Below, piece by piece: positions 44,247-52,093 of a DNA stretch of 64,000 bases; position 1 is the first letter of the stretch; each line of letters opens with the position of its first letter. The stretch covers positions 248,001-312,000 of the forward strand of contig NZ_FOWC01000001.1 of NCBI RefSeq assembly GCF_900115345.1, written 5' to 3'. The notes below the pieces were generated by a model that saw nothing but the letters and a program-made list of their open reading frames with translations, did not search any database and was not told the origin of the DNA. The stretch is from Amycolatopsis rubida. Its GTDB lineage: Bacteria > Actinomycetota > Actinomycetes > Mycobacteriales > Pseudonocardiaceae. The position numbers and the translations under genes are program-made.

Positions 44247-45434
44247 TCACTTCGCGGCCGAGAGCGACTTCCAGGTCGGCCAGTCGTAGAACCAGTCCTT
44301 GACGTCGGAGTTGGTCGGGCTGCCCAGCTTCGAACCGGTGACCTCGACCGGGTCGCCGATCATCGCCGTGTCGAAGTAGGCCTTGGCGTCCGCCTCAAGC
44401 AGGTTGACGCAGCCGTGCGAGTTGTTCGTCTTGCCGATCGCGGCCGCGTTGTCCTGGTTCTCGTGGATGAACTCGCCGTGGTTGGAGAACCGGCAGGCCC
44501 ACTTCTTGTTGACGTTGGTGTAGCCGTAGCGGGCGTTGTCGAACACCGCGTGCGGCTCCTTGGACATGATGATGAAGGTGCCGTTCGGGGTGTTGCGGTC
44601 GACGACCGAGTCCAGCCCGTTGGAGCACGGGTAGCTCGCGCTCTCCGCACCGCCGCGGTAGACCTTCATCACATGGTCCGGGGTGTGGATCTTGACCACC
44701 TGGTTGCGGCCGATCTTGAACTTGGTGCTGACGTCCGATTTCACGTAGACGCCCCCGCCGAGGTCAACGCCGTACAGGTTGGCCTCGACCTCGACGGTCG
44801 TGTTGGCCGGCCAGTACTCCTTGGGCCGCCAGTCCACCTGGTTCGCCGACAGCCAGGCCCACGAGCCCTCGACGTCCTTGCTGGTCTTGACCTTGAGCGC
44901 CTTCTCGACGGCGACCCGGTCCTTCGGAGCGGCCCCGTTGAACTTCACGCTGATCGGCATCGCGACGCCGACCTCGGCGTCGTCGCCGGGGTTCAGCGTG
45001 GCGCGCACCGTCTTGGCCGGGCTGACCGTGGCGAACGACCCCTTCAGCTCAGCGGGGCGCTGGTCGCTGCCGGTCGCCTTGGCCGCGTAGTTGTAGGTCT
45101 TGCCGTAGCCGAGCGGTTCGGAACTGGTCCAGGACAGGCCGTCGGGCGCGATCTCGCCCTTGATCTCGTCGCCGCCCTCGTTGGTCAGCTTGACCTCGGT
45201 GAGCTTGCCTTCGGTGACCTTCACCACCACTGGCTCGCGCACGCTCGCGTCCTTGGCTCCGGCGGCCGGGGTCGCGGTGAGCTTCGCCACCGGGGCGACC
45301 GGCTTGCCGCCGTTGTCGCCGCTTCCGCCCTGCGGCACCGCGGTGCCGTCGTTGCTGCCGCCCGAGCACGCGGCGGCCAGCGCAGCCGCACTCGCCGCGG
45401 CGACGACCTTGAACACCGTACGGCGCTCGATCAC
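44247..45434 (-). CDS. L,D-transpeptidase lipoprotein (LprQ/LdtMt5-like)
   Basis: The enzyme forms 3-3 cross-links in peptidoglycan or attaches proteins to it. The 395-residue protein has a signal sequence with lipobox-like LAAAC, two Ig-like domains (about 60-250, VREPVVVKVTEGKLTEVKL and further beta strands), and a YkuD catalytic domain with HGEFIHENQDN and the catalytic NNSHGCVNLLEADAK. The start GTG at 45434 has GGAGG 8 bases upstream. It lies beside murB as in mycobacteria (Rv0482, Rv0483), so two cell-wall genes are grouped on one strand. Confidence 0.93.
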   Translation of the reverse strand: MIERRTVFKVVAAASAAALAAACSGGSNDGTAVPQGGSGDNGGKPVAPVAKLTATPAAGAKDASVREPVVVKVTEGKLTEVKLTNEGGDEIKGEIAPDGLSWTSSEPLGYGKTYNYAAKATGSDQRPAELKGSFATVSPAKTVRATLNPGDDAEVGVAMPISVKFNGAAPKDRVAVEKALKVKTSKDVEGSWAWLSANQVDWRPKEYWPANTTVEVEANLYGVDLGGGVYVKSDVSTKFKIGRNQVVKIHTPDHVMKVYRGGAESASYPCSNGLDSVVDRNTPNGTFIIMSKEPHAVFDNARYGYTNVNKKWACRFSNHGEFIHENQDNAAAIGKTNNSHGCVNLLEADAKAYFDTAMIGDPVEVTGSKLGSPTNSDVKDWFYDWPTWKSLSAAK

Positions 45435-45609
45435 GGTCTTACCTCCACTTGTCCCCCGCACCGGCTTCTCCCACGCACATCAGCGCCGGTGAGCGATTCG
45501 ACGTTACCTGCGAACCGGAAATTCCTCTCCATCCCGCAAGACGTTTCACCCGGTGTCCGGTTGCTGCCGGTTTCCTGTCCGTTGGCTCACTCGGGTTACC
45601 CCGTGCGCC

Positions 45610-46665
45610 TCAGAGCGAACAGTTGATCAGCAGCGGTTCGGGATGGAGCCGCACACCGAACCGGGCCTCGACGCCGTCACGGACCTCGCGCGCCAGCGTC
45701 AGCAGGTCTTCGGTGCTGGCCTCGCCGCGGTTGGTGAGCGCGAGAGTGTGCTTGGCAGACAGCGAAACCCGGCCGCCCGGCCCCGGGTACCCCTTGCCGA
45801 ACCCAGCCCGCTCGATCAGCCACGCGGCGGACAGCTTCACCCCGCCCTTGGCCGGGTACTGCGGGATCTTCCCCTCAGCCGACTCCGCGATCCGGCTCAG
45901 CACCGCCGCCGCTTCTTCCCCGGGGACGATCGGGTTGGTGAAGAACGAGCCCGCGCTCCAGGTGTCGTGATCCGCCGGGTCGAGCACCATGCCCTTGCCC
46001 CTGCGCAGCCCAAGCACCGCTTCCCGGACCTGCGCGGCGGGGACTTTCGCGTCGATCTCGACACCCAGCGTGCGCGCCAACTCGGCGTACCGGATAGGCG
46101 CGGACTGCCCGCTCGGGTCGATCCGGAACCGCACACTCAGCACAACGCCACGGTCTGTGCCCTTGAGCACGCTGGTGCGGTAAGCGAAGCCGAGTTCGTC
46201 AGCCTTGACCGTCCGTACCTCCTTCGCGGCCCGGTCGTACAACTCGACGGAGACGATCGACTCAGCCACCTCGCCGCCGTACGCGCCGACGTTCTGGATC
46301 GGCGTCGCCCCCACCGAGCCCGGAATCCCGGAAAGACACTCAAGCCCGCCGAGGCCGTTGTCGACCAGCGCGGAGACAAACGCGTCCCACTCCTGCCCAG
46401 CCGCGACCTCGACGATGTCGGCGTCGCGAGTCCAGCCGGTGTTGGCGATCCGCACGAGAGTGCCTGCGAAGCCTTCGTCGCCGACGACGAGATTCGATCC
46501 GCCGCCGAGCAACAGAACGGGCTCACCCGCGTCGTCGGCATCGCGCACGGCGGCGACGAGTTCCGCGGCGGTGGTCGCGATCACGAGCCGACGCACCGGT
46601 CCGCCGACGCGGAGAGTAGTGAAGTCGGCGAGGCGAGCCGGACCAGGCGTTTCAGCGATGTCCAC
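45610..46665 (-). CDS. murB: UDP-N-acetylenolpyruvoylglucosamine reductase
   Basis: MurB reduces the enolpyruvyl intermediate to UDP-N-acetylmuramic acid with NADPH and FAD. The 351-residue protein shows DFTTLRVGGPVRRL, the FAD-binding LLLGGGSNLVVGDEGF and GIPGSVGATPIQNVGAYGGEV, YRTSVLKG, the catalytic SAGSFFTNPIV serine, and SAAWLIERAGFGKGYPGP. It is a type-I enzyme. I use the GTG at 46665 (VDIAETPGPARLADF); longer open frame upstream runs into repeat DNA. It is followed by the transpeptidase gene after 175 bp. Confidence 0.95.
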   Translation of the reverse strand: MDIAETPGPARLADFTTLRVGGPVRRLVIATTAAELVAAVRDADDAGEPVLLLGGGSNLVVGDEGFAGTLVRIANTGWTRDADIVEVAAGQEWDAFVSALVDNGLGGLECLSGIPGSVGATPIQNVGAYGGEVAESIVSVELYDRAAKEVRTVKADELGFAYRTSVLKGTDRGVVLSVRFRIDPSGQSAPIRYAELARTLGVEIDAKVPAAQVREAVLGLRRGKGMVLDPADHDTWSAGSFFTNPIVPGEEAAAVLSRIAESAEGKIPQYPAKGGVKLSAAWLIERAGFGKGYPGPGGRVSLSAKHTLALTNRGEASTEDLLTLAREVRDGVEARFGVRLHPEPLLINCSL

Positions 46666-46712
46666 GGATACTGACGGTACTGCCCGCCCCCGCCCCGCCC
46701 CCTCGGACCGTC

Positions 46713-46761
46713 CGTGAGGGCCACCCTCATTGACTCTGACTCCCGCAGGGTTCCCCTCACG
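46713..46761. repeat. GTGAAGGACTC hairpin family, degenerate copy B
   Basis: CGTGAGGG (46713-46720) pairs with CCCTCACG (46754-46761). The interior holds GACTCTGACTC, resembling the GGAATCAGATTCC centre of copy A. Just upstream of murB. Confidence 0.6.
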
Positions 46762-46776
46762 ACCCTCCACCGGCCC

Positions 46777-46835
46777 GCGAGAGGCCCCTTCACGAACGCG
46801 GGTTCCCTCAAGGAGCCCTTCACAGACCACCGCCG
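46777..46835. repeat. GTGAAGGACTC hairpin family, degenerate copy C
   Basis: On the minus strand this reads GTGAAGGGCTCCTTGAGGGAA, then a GC-rich centre and GTGAAGGGGCC. The first half differs from copy A (34619-34669) at few positions. It is 16 bp from copy B. Confidence 0.6.
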
Positions 46836-46912
46836 CCCGGATGCGCCCCGCGAACCCCCGCAACCACCAGCCCCCATCCGCGCGCACCCATCACCTGCCC
46901 GAACCGCCGCAC

Positions 46913-47140
46913 CCCACGATCGAGGCACCCGGCCCCTCCCCCGCAGCCGATGCACCCACGGTCGAGGCACCCCGCCCCTTCCCACCCACGGTCGAGGCAC
47001 CCAGCCCCTCCCCGCCACCGCTGCACCCACGGTCGAGGCACCCAGCCCCTCCCCGCAGCCGACGCACCCACCACCGAGACACCCAGCCCTCCCCGCAGCC
47101 GACGCACCCGACCATCGAGACACCCAGCCCTCCCCCGCAC
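46913..47140. repeat. Imperfect tandem repeat array (about six units of 35-42 bp)
   Basis: Units share CACCCACGGTCGAGGCACCC followed by a GCCCCTCCCCGCAGCCGACG-like part. Starts are near 46913, 46951, 46986, 47027, 47069 and 47107; the last two units diverge (CGAGACACCC). Unit length is not constant, so slippage-type growth is likely. No coding sense. Confidence 0.75.
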
Positions 47141-47160
47141 CCCGATCCGAAGCCCCCCTG

Positions 47161-47217
47161 CGGGCGGCGGGTGCTTGTCAAGGCATCTTTCCCGCCTTGA
47201 CAAGCACCCGCCGCCCG
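47161..47217. terminator. Perfect 24-bp inverted repeat hairpin
   Basis: Bases 47161-47184 are perfectly complementary to 47194-47217; the loop is ATCTTTCCC. The stem contains GTGCTTGTCAAGGC. It is the longest perfect stem in the window. It stands between divergent genes, so it is not an ordinary terminator of either neighbour. Confidence 0.75.
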
Positions 47218-47320
47218 TCAGCACAATCAACCTTCGGGGTGCCCCACACCAGCAACCAGGCCAATGTCGCCCCCAGGCGACGAGCCCCCACCCCCACCCC
47301 CACCCGGTACTGTCCGTTTC

Positions 47321-47821
47321 ATGGGATCCCGGATCGAGCACCGCGGCGAATTCACCGGCTCGCTCGAAAACGTCTTCACCGCAGTAGCAGGCGAGGAAGC
47401 ACTCCAAGCACGCCTGGAAGCGCTAGGCGGCGACGACGCCAAACTCCTCGCCTACACCGCCGAAGGCGACTCCGTCCGTTACGAACTCCAGCACGGCATC
47501 AAGGCGGCCAAACTCCCCCAAGCCGTCCGCGCCCTGCACAAAGGCGACATCATCGTCAACCGCACCCAGACCTGGAAGCGGTCCGGCGACGAGTACACCG
47601 GCCGGTCCGACGTCGGCGTAGGCGGCGTCCCCGGCGAGATCGGCGCTTCGACCTACCTCTCCCCCAAGGACGGCAAGGTCCTCCTCCGCACCACCGGCGA
47701 GGTCGTGGTGCGCATCCCCCTCTTCGGCGGCCGGATCGAGGAGTTCGTCTCCGAGCAGGTGGTCAACCTGCTGCGGCGCGAGGACGAGTTCACCGCGCAG
47801 TGGCTGGCCGAGCACGCCTGA
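47321..47821 (+). CDS. DUF2505 domain-containing protein
   Basis: The 166-residue protein is a START/SRPBCC-like fold of the DUF2505 group: FTGSLENVFTAVAGEEALQARLEALGG, VRYELQHGIKAAKLPQAVRAL, WKRSGDEYTGRSDVGVGGVPGEI and VVRIPLFGGRIEEFVSEQVVNLLRREDEFTAQWL at the end. The C-terminal helix closes a hydrophobic cavity in this fold, so lipid or small-molecule binding is possible. The ATG at 47321 is better than the upstream in-frame ATG, which would add a poly-Pro leader. In mycobacteria a DUF2505 gene lies divergent from murB in the same way (Rv0481c). Confidence 0.88.
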   Translation: MGSRIEHRGEFTGSLENVFTAVAGEEALQARLEALGGDDAKLLAYTAEGDSVRYELQHGIKAAKLPQAVRALHKGDIIVNRTQTWKRSGDEYTGRSDVGVGGVPGEIGASTYLSPKDGKVLLRTTGEVVVRIPLFGGRIEEFVSEQVVNLLRREDEFTAQWLAEHA

Positions 47822-47826
47822 CCCCG

Positions 47827-48600
47827 GTGGGAGCCCCGACCAGGGGCACCACCAATCCCAACCGGTTGCGCCGGGTCGACCGCTGGCTCGCGAGCGACCC
47901 GGGCGTCACGCGGCTGCTGCGGCGCGGCGAGAGTCCCCTTGTCGTCGATCTCGGCTACGGAGCGTCGCCGGTCACGACCGTCGAACTGGCCCGCTGGCTG
48001 GCACGCGTGCGGCCGGACGTCCGGGTGCTCGGGCTCGAACTCGACCCGGAGCGTGTCGCCGCCGCTCTGCCCGCCGCTGATCCGCCCCGGCTCGACTTCC
48101 GGCGCGGCGGCTTCGAGCTGGCCGGGACGCGACCGGTCCTGGTGCGCGCGTTCAACGTGCTCCGCCAATACGCCGCGGCCGAGGTCCCGGGCGCGTGGCA
48201 GCTGATGCTCGACGCGATGCCGCCGGAGGGCCTGCTGGTCGAAGGCACCTGCGACGAGATCGGCAGGCTGGTCACGTGGGTCGTGGTCGGGGCAGGCGGT
48301 CCGCGCACGCTGACCCTGTCGCTTCGCCTCGCCGAACTCGACCGTCCGTCCACAGTGGCCGAACGGTTGCCGAAGATCCTCATCCACCGCAACGTTCCCG
48401 GCGAACGCGTGCACGCCTTGATGTCTACTTTGGACGAATGCTGGGCGGCCGCCGCGCCGCACCGGTCCTTCGGCGTGCGCGCCCGCTGGACGACCACCGT
48501 CGCCATGCTCGCCGACCGCGGCTGGCCGGTTATCGGCAATCCGGACCGGCGCAGGCTCGGCGAGCTGACCGTGGCCTGGGAGAGCGTCGCGCCGCGCTGA
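47827..48600 (+). CDS. Class I SAM-dependent methyltransferase-like protein
   Basis: The 257-residue protein has a Rossmann-type SAM motif I (LVVDLGYGASPVTTVELARWL), a motif II acidic residue in VLGLELDPERV, and LVRAFNVLRQY later in the fold. The usual GxGxG is reduced to GYGAS. The C-terminal half (ERLPKILIHRNVPGERVHAL) has no known partner. The acceptor is unknown. The GTG at 47827 is 5 bp after the DUF2505 stop, so the genes are co-transcribed. Confidence 0.75.
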   Translation: MGAPTRGTTNPNRLRRVDRWLASDPGVTRLLRRGESPLVVDLGYGASPVTTVELARWLARVRPDVRVLGLELDPERVAAALPAADPPRLDFRRGGFELAGTRPVLVRAFNVLRQYAAAEVPGAWQLMLDAMPPEGLLVEGTCDEIGRLVTWVVVGAGGPRTLTLSLRLAELDRPSTVAERLPKILIHRNVPGERVHALMSTLDECWAAAAPHRSFGVRARWTTTVAMLADRGWPVIGNPDRRRLGELTVAWESVAPR

Positions 48601-48642
48601 ACCCACCTGTTCACCACCCGCACCCCGCTGGGTCATCCCTTG

Positions 48643-49467
48643 GTGACCTTCAGTGCTGACGATGAGCGGGTGGAACTGCTGGAACACGTCACCGAGCTGA
48701 TCCGGGGCACGCTCGGCTCGCCCTGGCTGTGGGTGCTCGTGTTCGCGATCGCCGGACTGGACGCGCTGCTCCCGTTCATGCCGAGCGAAACGACCGTGGT
48801 GACCGTCGCCGTTCTGATCGGACCGGACCCGGGCAGGCTCGCGCTGCTGGTCGTCGTGTCCGCCGCCGGGGCGTGGGCGGGCGACTGTCTCGGCTACGCC
48901 GTCGGCCGCGCCGCCGGGCCGCGTGCCGTCGCCTGGCTGCAGCGCGGGCCTTCCGGACGGCAACGCTACGAATGGGCCCGCGACCAGGTGCGCAGACAAG
49001 CGCCGCTGCTGATCGTCGCCGCGCGCTACCTGCCCGGCGGACGCGTCGCGAGCGCGCTGGCCAACGGAAGCCTCGGCTATCCGCTGCGCCGGTTCGTGCC
49101 GCTCGACGCCGCGGGCGCGACGCTGTGGTCGGTGTACAGCGCGCTGGTCGGGCTCGCCGGCGGGGCCGCGTTCGCCGACCGTCCGGTGTACGGCCTGCTG
49201 CTGTCGTTCCTGCTCGGGCTGCTGCTGGTCGTGCTCATCGAATTCGGCCGGCGAGCGCGGGTGCGCAGGCTACGGTCAGTGCATGGACGCGCCACGGCTG
49301 CTGGAAGCGATCGACATCCACGCCGACCGGATCAAGGCCGCGACGCTCGCCGCGGGTCCGGCCGCGCCGGTCCTGAACTGTCCGGAGTGGACAGTGCGGG
49401 ACCTGGTGACGCACCTGACGACGGTGCTCTCGTACGCGGTCGCTGCGTTCACCGACCGGAATGCTGA
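48643..49467 (+). CDS. DedA family membrane protein with out-of-frame C-terminal overlap
   Basis: DedA proteins are multi-helix membrane proteins linked to undecaprenyl-phosphate and phospholipid flipping. About 214 residues are typical: PSETTVVTVAVLIG, WAGDCLGYAVGRAAG, ARYLPGGRVASALANGSLGYPLRRF and several membrane segments. The frame then runs another 60 residues, rich in Arg/Gly, inside the next gene and stops at 49467, so the overlap is 185 bases. Either the natural stop was lost or a frameshift exists near 49270. The start is a GTG at 48643; a TTG one codon earlier is possible. Confidence 0.8.
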   Translation: MTFSADDERVELLEHVTELIRGTLGSPWLWVLVFAIAGLDALLPFMPSETTVVTVAVLIGPDPGRLALLVVVSAAGAWAGDCLGYAVGRAAGPRAVAWLQRGPSGRQRYEWARDQVRRQAPLLIVAARYLPGGRVASALANGSLGYPLRRFVPLDAAGATLWSVYSALVGLAGGAAFADRPVYGLLLSFLLGLLLVVLIEFGRRARVRRLRSVHGRATAAGSDRHPRRPDQGRDARRGSGRAGPELSGVDSAGPGDAPDDGALVRGRCVHRPEC

Positions 49468-49975
49468 GTCACCGCGCGCAAGCACCTGGGAAGACACGCT
49501 CGGCCGCTGGGACGGCGAACGGATGGCCGTCCGCGAAGCCCTGCGCCGTCCGGCGGAAACCCCGCTGCGCTCGCCTTTCCCGCACGGTGGTCCGATCACC
49601 GTCGGCGATTGGACGCGCCGGCTCGCGCACGAGTTCGCCATCCACCGGCTCGATGCGGAAAGCGCCCTGCCGTCGCCGCCGGTCACCCGGTACCGCACGG
49701 AATTCGCCGAGGACGGCATCGACGAGTTCCTCGCCTTCCTGAGCCCGCGCCGCGGCCGGCCAAGCTGCCGCGACGGGATCGTCCAGGTCAGCACCGACAC
49801 CCGGACCTGGACCGTTCTGCTGCACGCCGGCCAGCCGCCCGCGCTGGGCGAAGGCGTCCCGGATCTCACGCTCACCGGACCGGCCGACGACGTCTACCGC
49901 GCGCTGTGGGGCCGGCCGAACCACGCCGAGAACGTCGGCGACGCCACCCTTCTGGAGCCCCTCGCCGCACCCTGA
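49283..49975 (+). CDS. Maleylpyruvate isomerase-type mycothiol-dependent enzyme family protein
   Basis: The 230-residue protein belongs to the DinB-like mycothiol-dependent group: LLEAIDIHADRIKAATLA, VLNCPEWTVRDLVTHLTTVLSYAVAAF with the conserved PxWTVxDLxxHL signature, the WTRRLAHEFAIHRLDAE metal-histidine block, and a C-terminal SCP2-like part with TWTVLLHAGQPP. These enzymes use mycothiol and a metal for isomerisation or thiol transfer. The reaction here is unknown. mshA in the same window shows that mycothiol is made. Its start lies inside the DedA frame. Confidence 0.88.
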   Translation: MDAPRLLEAIDIHADRIKAATLAAGPAAPVLNCPEWTVRDLVTHLTTVLSYAVAAFTDRNAESPRASTWEDTLGRWDGERMAVREALRRPAETPLRSPFPHGGPITVGDWTRRLAHEFAIHRLDAESALPSPPVTRYRTEFAEDGIDEFLAFLSPRRGRPSCRDGIVQVSTDTRTWTVLLHAGQPPALGEGVPDLTLTGPADDVYRALWGRPNHAENVGDATLLEPLAAP

Positions 49976-49999
49976 CCAGCAGGCGACGAGAATGGGTGG

Positions 50000-50872
50000 G
50001 TGTCAGATCCCCAGCGTTACGTGCTCACGTTCGGCTGCCCCGACCGCACCGGCATCATCGCCCGCATCTCGGGCTTCCTCGCCGACCACGGCGGAATGAT
50101 CGTCGAGGCGGCGTATCACACCGATCCCGACTCGGGCTGGTTCTTCACCCGCCAGGTCGTCCGCGCCGATTCGCTGCCGTTCGACGCCCAGGGGTTGCGC
50201 GAGCGGTTCAGCGAGGTCGCGAACGAACTGTCCGCCGAGTCGAGCTGGCAGGTGCGCGACACCGGCGAGCGCCCGCGCGCCGTGGTGCTGGTGTCGAAGG
50301 CCGGGCACTGCCTCTACGACCTGCTCGGCCGGGTCGCCTCCGGTGAGCTGGACGTGGACATCGCCGCGGTGATCGGCAACCACGATTCGCTCGCGGACAT
50401 CACGCGCGCGCACGGGATCCCCTTCCACCACGTGCCGTTCCCGGCAGGCGACCCGGACGGCAAGGCGGCCGCGTTCGCCAAGGTCCGCGAACTGGTCGAC
50501 GCACACGACCCGCACGCGATCGTGCTGGCGCGGTTCATGCAGGTCCTGCCCGCGGAACTGTGCGCGGCGTGGACCGGACGCGCGCTGAACATCCACCACA
50601 GCTTCCTGCCGTCGTTCATCGGCGCGAAGCCGTATCACCAGGCGCACACGCGCGGAGTGAAGCTCGTCGGCGCGACCTGCCACTACGTCACCGCGGATCT
50701 GGACGCCGGGCCGATCATCGAACAGGACGTCATCCGCGTCGACCACGGCGATTCGGTGCAGGACCTGGTGCGCAAGGGCCGGGACATCGAAAAGGTGACG
50801 CTCGCGCGCGGCCTGCGCTGGCACCTCGAAGGGCGAGTTCTGGTGCACGGTAATCGGACCATGGTGATGTGA
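50000..50872 (+). CDS. purU: Formyltetrahydrofolate deformylase
   Basis: PurU hydrolyses 10-formyl-THF to formate and THF and balances one-carbon pools. The 290-residue protein has an N-terminal ACT domain (VLTFGCPDRTGIIARISGFLADHG) and a formyltransferase-like catalytic domain. Its motifs are AVIGNHDSLADIT, LARFMQVLP, NIHHSFLPSFIGAKPYHQAHTRGVKLVGATCHYVT and DAGPIIEQDVIRVDH with the catalytic aspartate. The GTG at 50000 starts SDPQRYVLTF. It follows the isomerase-like gene after 24 bp and is followed by palindrome copy 8. Confidence 0.96.
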   Translation: MSDPQRYVLTFGCPDRTGIIARISGFLADHGGMIVEAAYHTDPDSGWFFTRQVVRADSLPFDAQGLRERFSEVANELSAESSWQVRDTGERPRAVVLVSKAGHCLYDLLGRVASGELDVDIAAVIGNHDSLADITRAHGIPFHHVPFPAGDPDGKAAAFAKVRELVDAHDPHAIVLARFMQVLPAELCAAWTGRALNIHHSFLPSFIGAKPYHQAHTRGVKLVGATCHYVTADLDAGPIIEQDVIRVDHGDSVQDLVRKGRDIEKVTLARGLRWHLEGRVLVHGNRTMVM

Positions 50873-50874
50873 CA

Positions 50875-50920
50875 CTCGTGAGTGTTTGCCGCGGTCAGAA
50901 CCGCGACAAACACTCACGAG
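50875..50920. terminator. Dispersed palindrome copy 8, between convergent purU and alcohol dehydrogenase
   Basis: 14-bp perfect outer arms (50875-50888 with 50907-50920), one mismatch, then CGCGGT/ACCGCG closing on CAGA. It fills the gap between two convergent stop codons (50872 and 50924), as expected for a bidirectional terminator. Confidence 0.82.
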
Positions 50921-50923
50921 CCG

Positions 50924-51973
50924 CTACGCGCCGATCGTCGCGGCGTCGATCACGAAGCGGTACCGTACGTCGCTGTTCTCGACCCGCGCGTACGCCTCGT
51001 TCACCTGGTCCGCGCTGATCGTCTCGATCTCCGCGCCGACGCCGTGCTCGGCACAGAAGTCCAGCATCTCCTGGGTTTCCGCGATGCCGCCGATCATCGA
51101 ACCGGCCAGCACGCGGTTGCCACCGATCAGGGAGAAGACGTTGTACTCCAACGGTTCCCCCGGGGCGCCGACGTTCACCATCGCGCCGCCGACGCGCAGC
51201 AGGCTGAGGTAGGCGTCGACCGGCAGCTTCGCCGACACGGTGTTGAGGATGACGTCGAACCGGCCGGTGAGCGTCTCGAAGGTCGACTCGTCGCCGGTCG
51301 CGTAGTAGTCCTTCGCGCCGAGCCGAAGCCCGTCTTCCTGCTTCTTCAGGCTCTGGCTGAGCACGGTGACGTCCGCGCCCATCGCGACGGCCAGCTTGAC
51401 CGCCATGTGCCCGAGCCCGCCGAGCCCGACGACGGCGACCTTCTTGCCCGGTCCCGCACCCCATCGGCGCAGCGGCGAGTACGTGGTGATGCCCGCACAC
51501 AGCAGCGGCGCGGCCACGTCGAGGGAAATGCCTTCCGGGATCCGGCAGACGAACGCGTCCTTCACCACGATCTGGCGGCTGTATCCGCCGTAGGTGTTCT
51601 CGCCGTCGAAGCCGACCCCGTTGTACGTCTGCACGTTGCCCTTGACGCAGAACTGCTCGGATCCGGCGCGGCAGTACTCGCATTCGCCGCACGAATCGAC
51701 CATGCAGCCGACCCCGACCCGGTCGCCGACCTGGTACTTCGTGACGTCCGAGCCGACCGCGGCGACCACGCCGGCGATCTCGTGGCCCGGCACCATCGGG
51801 AAGATCGCGGTCCCCCAGTCCTGGTTGACCTGGTGCAGGTCGCTGTGGCAGATGCCGGCGTAGGCGATGTCGATGAGCACGTCGCCGGGCCGCAGGTCGC
51901 GGCGCTCGATCGTCGTCGGCGCGAGCGGTCCGCCCGGCGCCGGGGCGGCGATGGCGGAGGTGGTCGTGGTCAT
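50924..51973 (-). CDS. Zinc-dependent NAD(P)-dependent alcohol dehydrogenase (cinnamyl-alcohol-dehydrogenase type)
   Basis: The 349-residue MDR enzyme has the catalytic zinc set C42 (AGICHSDLH), H64 (VPGHEIAG) and a later cysteine in [12 protein letters not shown]. The structural zinc cysteines are C95, C98, C101 and C109 ([16 protein letters not shown]), and the Rossmann motif is [15 protein letters not shown]. The CAD/YahK-like subgroup reduces aldehydes with NADPH. It diverges from a TetR gene over an inverted repeat, so it is probably induced by an aldehyde or alcohol; that is inference. Confidence 0.93.
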   Translation of the reverse strand: MTTTTSAIAAPAPGGPLAPTTIERRDLRPGDVLIDIAYAGICHSDLHQVNQDWGTAIFPMVPGHEIAGVVAAVGSDVTKYQVGDRVGVGCMVDSCGECEYCRAGSEQFCVKGNVQTYNGVGFDGENTYGGYSRQIVVKDAFVCRIPEGISLDVAAPLLCAGITTYSPLRRWGAGPGKKVAVVGLGGLGHMAVKLAVAMGADVTVLSQSLKKQEDGLRLGAKDYYATGDESTFETLTGRFDVILNTVSAKLPVDAYLSLLRVGGAMVNVGAPGEPLEYNVFSLIGGNRVLAGSMIGGIAETQEMLDFCAEHGVGAEIETISADQVNEAYARVENSDVRYRFVIDAATIGA

Positions 51974-52013
51974 GAAGCCCTCCTGGGTGTCCCGTCCGGC
52001 CGGGACAAAGTCG

Positions 52014-52033
52014 ATGTAAGAACCCTCTTACAT
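52014..52033. promoter_or_regulatory. Inverted-repeat operator between alcohol dehydrogenase and TetR genes
   Basis: ATGTAAGAACCCTCTTACAT has perfect 8-bp arms and a 4-bp spacer. It lies 41 bp from the dehydrogenase ATG and 61 bp from the TetR ATG. It is AT-rich in a GC-rich context and is the likely TetR operator, possibly covering a -10 element. Confidence 0.8.
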
Positions 52034-52093
52034 AGACTAGCGTGGACCTCGGCTTATTCCTCGACGCGACCACGATCGGGTGTGACACACGGC

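Larger units (their letters stand above)
46666..47320. other. Repeat-dense divergent intergenic region between murB and DUF2505 gene
   Basis: No gene is supported in these 655 bp. It contains two degenerate copies of the GTGAAGGACTC hairpin family (46713-46761 and about 46777-46835), a tandem array (46913-47140) and a perfect 24-bp hairpin (47161-47217). The murB promoter must lie at the left end and that of the DUF2505 gene at the right end. Open frames through it reflect the repeats. Confidence 0.7.

Noticed and set aside
45435-45609. Riboswitch or attenuator upstream of the L,D-transpeptidase gene
   Set aside because: No recognisable conserved core or strong stem was seen in this 175-bp leader.
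47264-47320. Earlier in-frame ATG for the DUF2505 gene
   Set aside because: It would add a poly-Pro leader from the repeat-like tract; the domain begins at the ATG at 47321.
46714-48600. A single long plus-strand gene of 628 codons covering the repeat region and the methyltransferase
   Set aside because: The first 370 codons are repeat DNA in the frame; the methyltransferase is better started at the GTG at 47827, directly after the DUF2505 gene.
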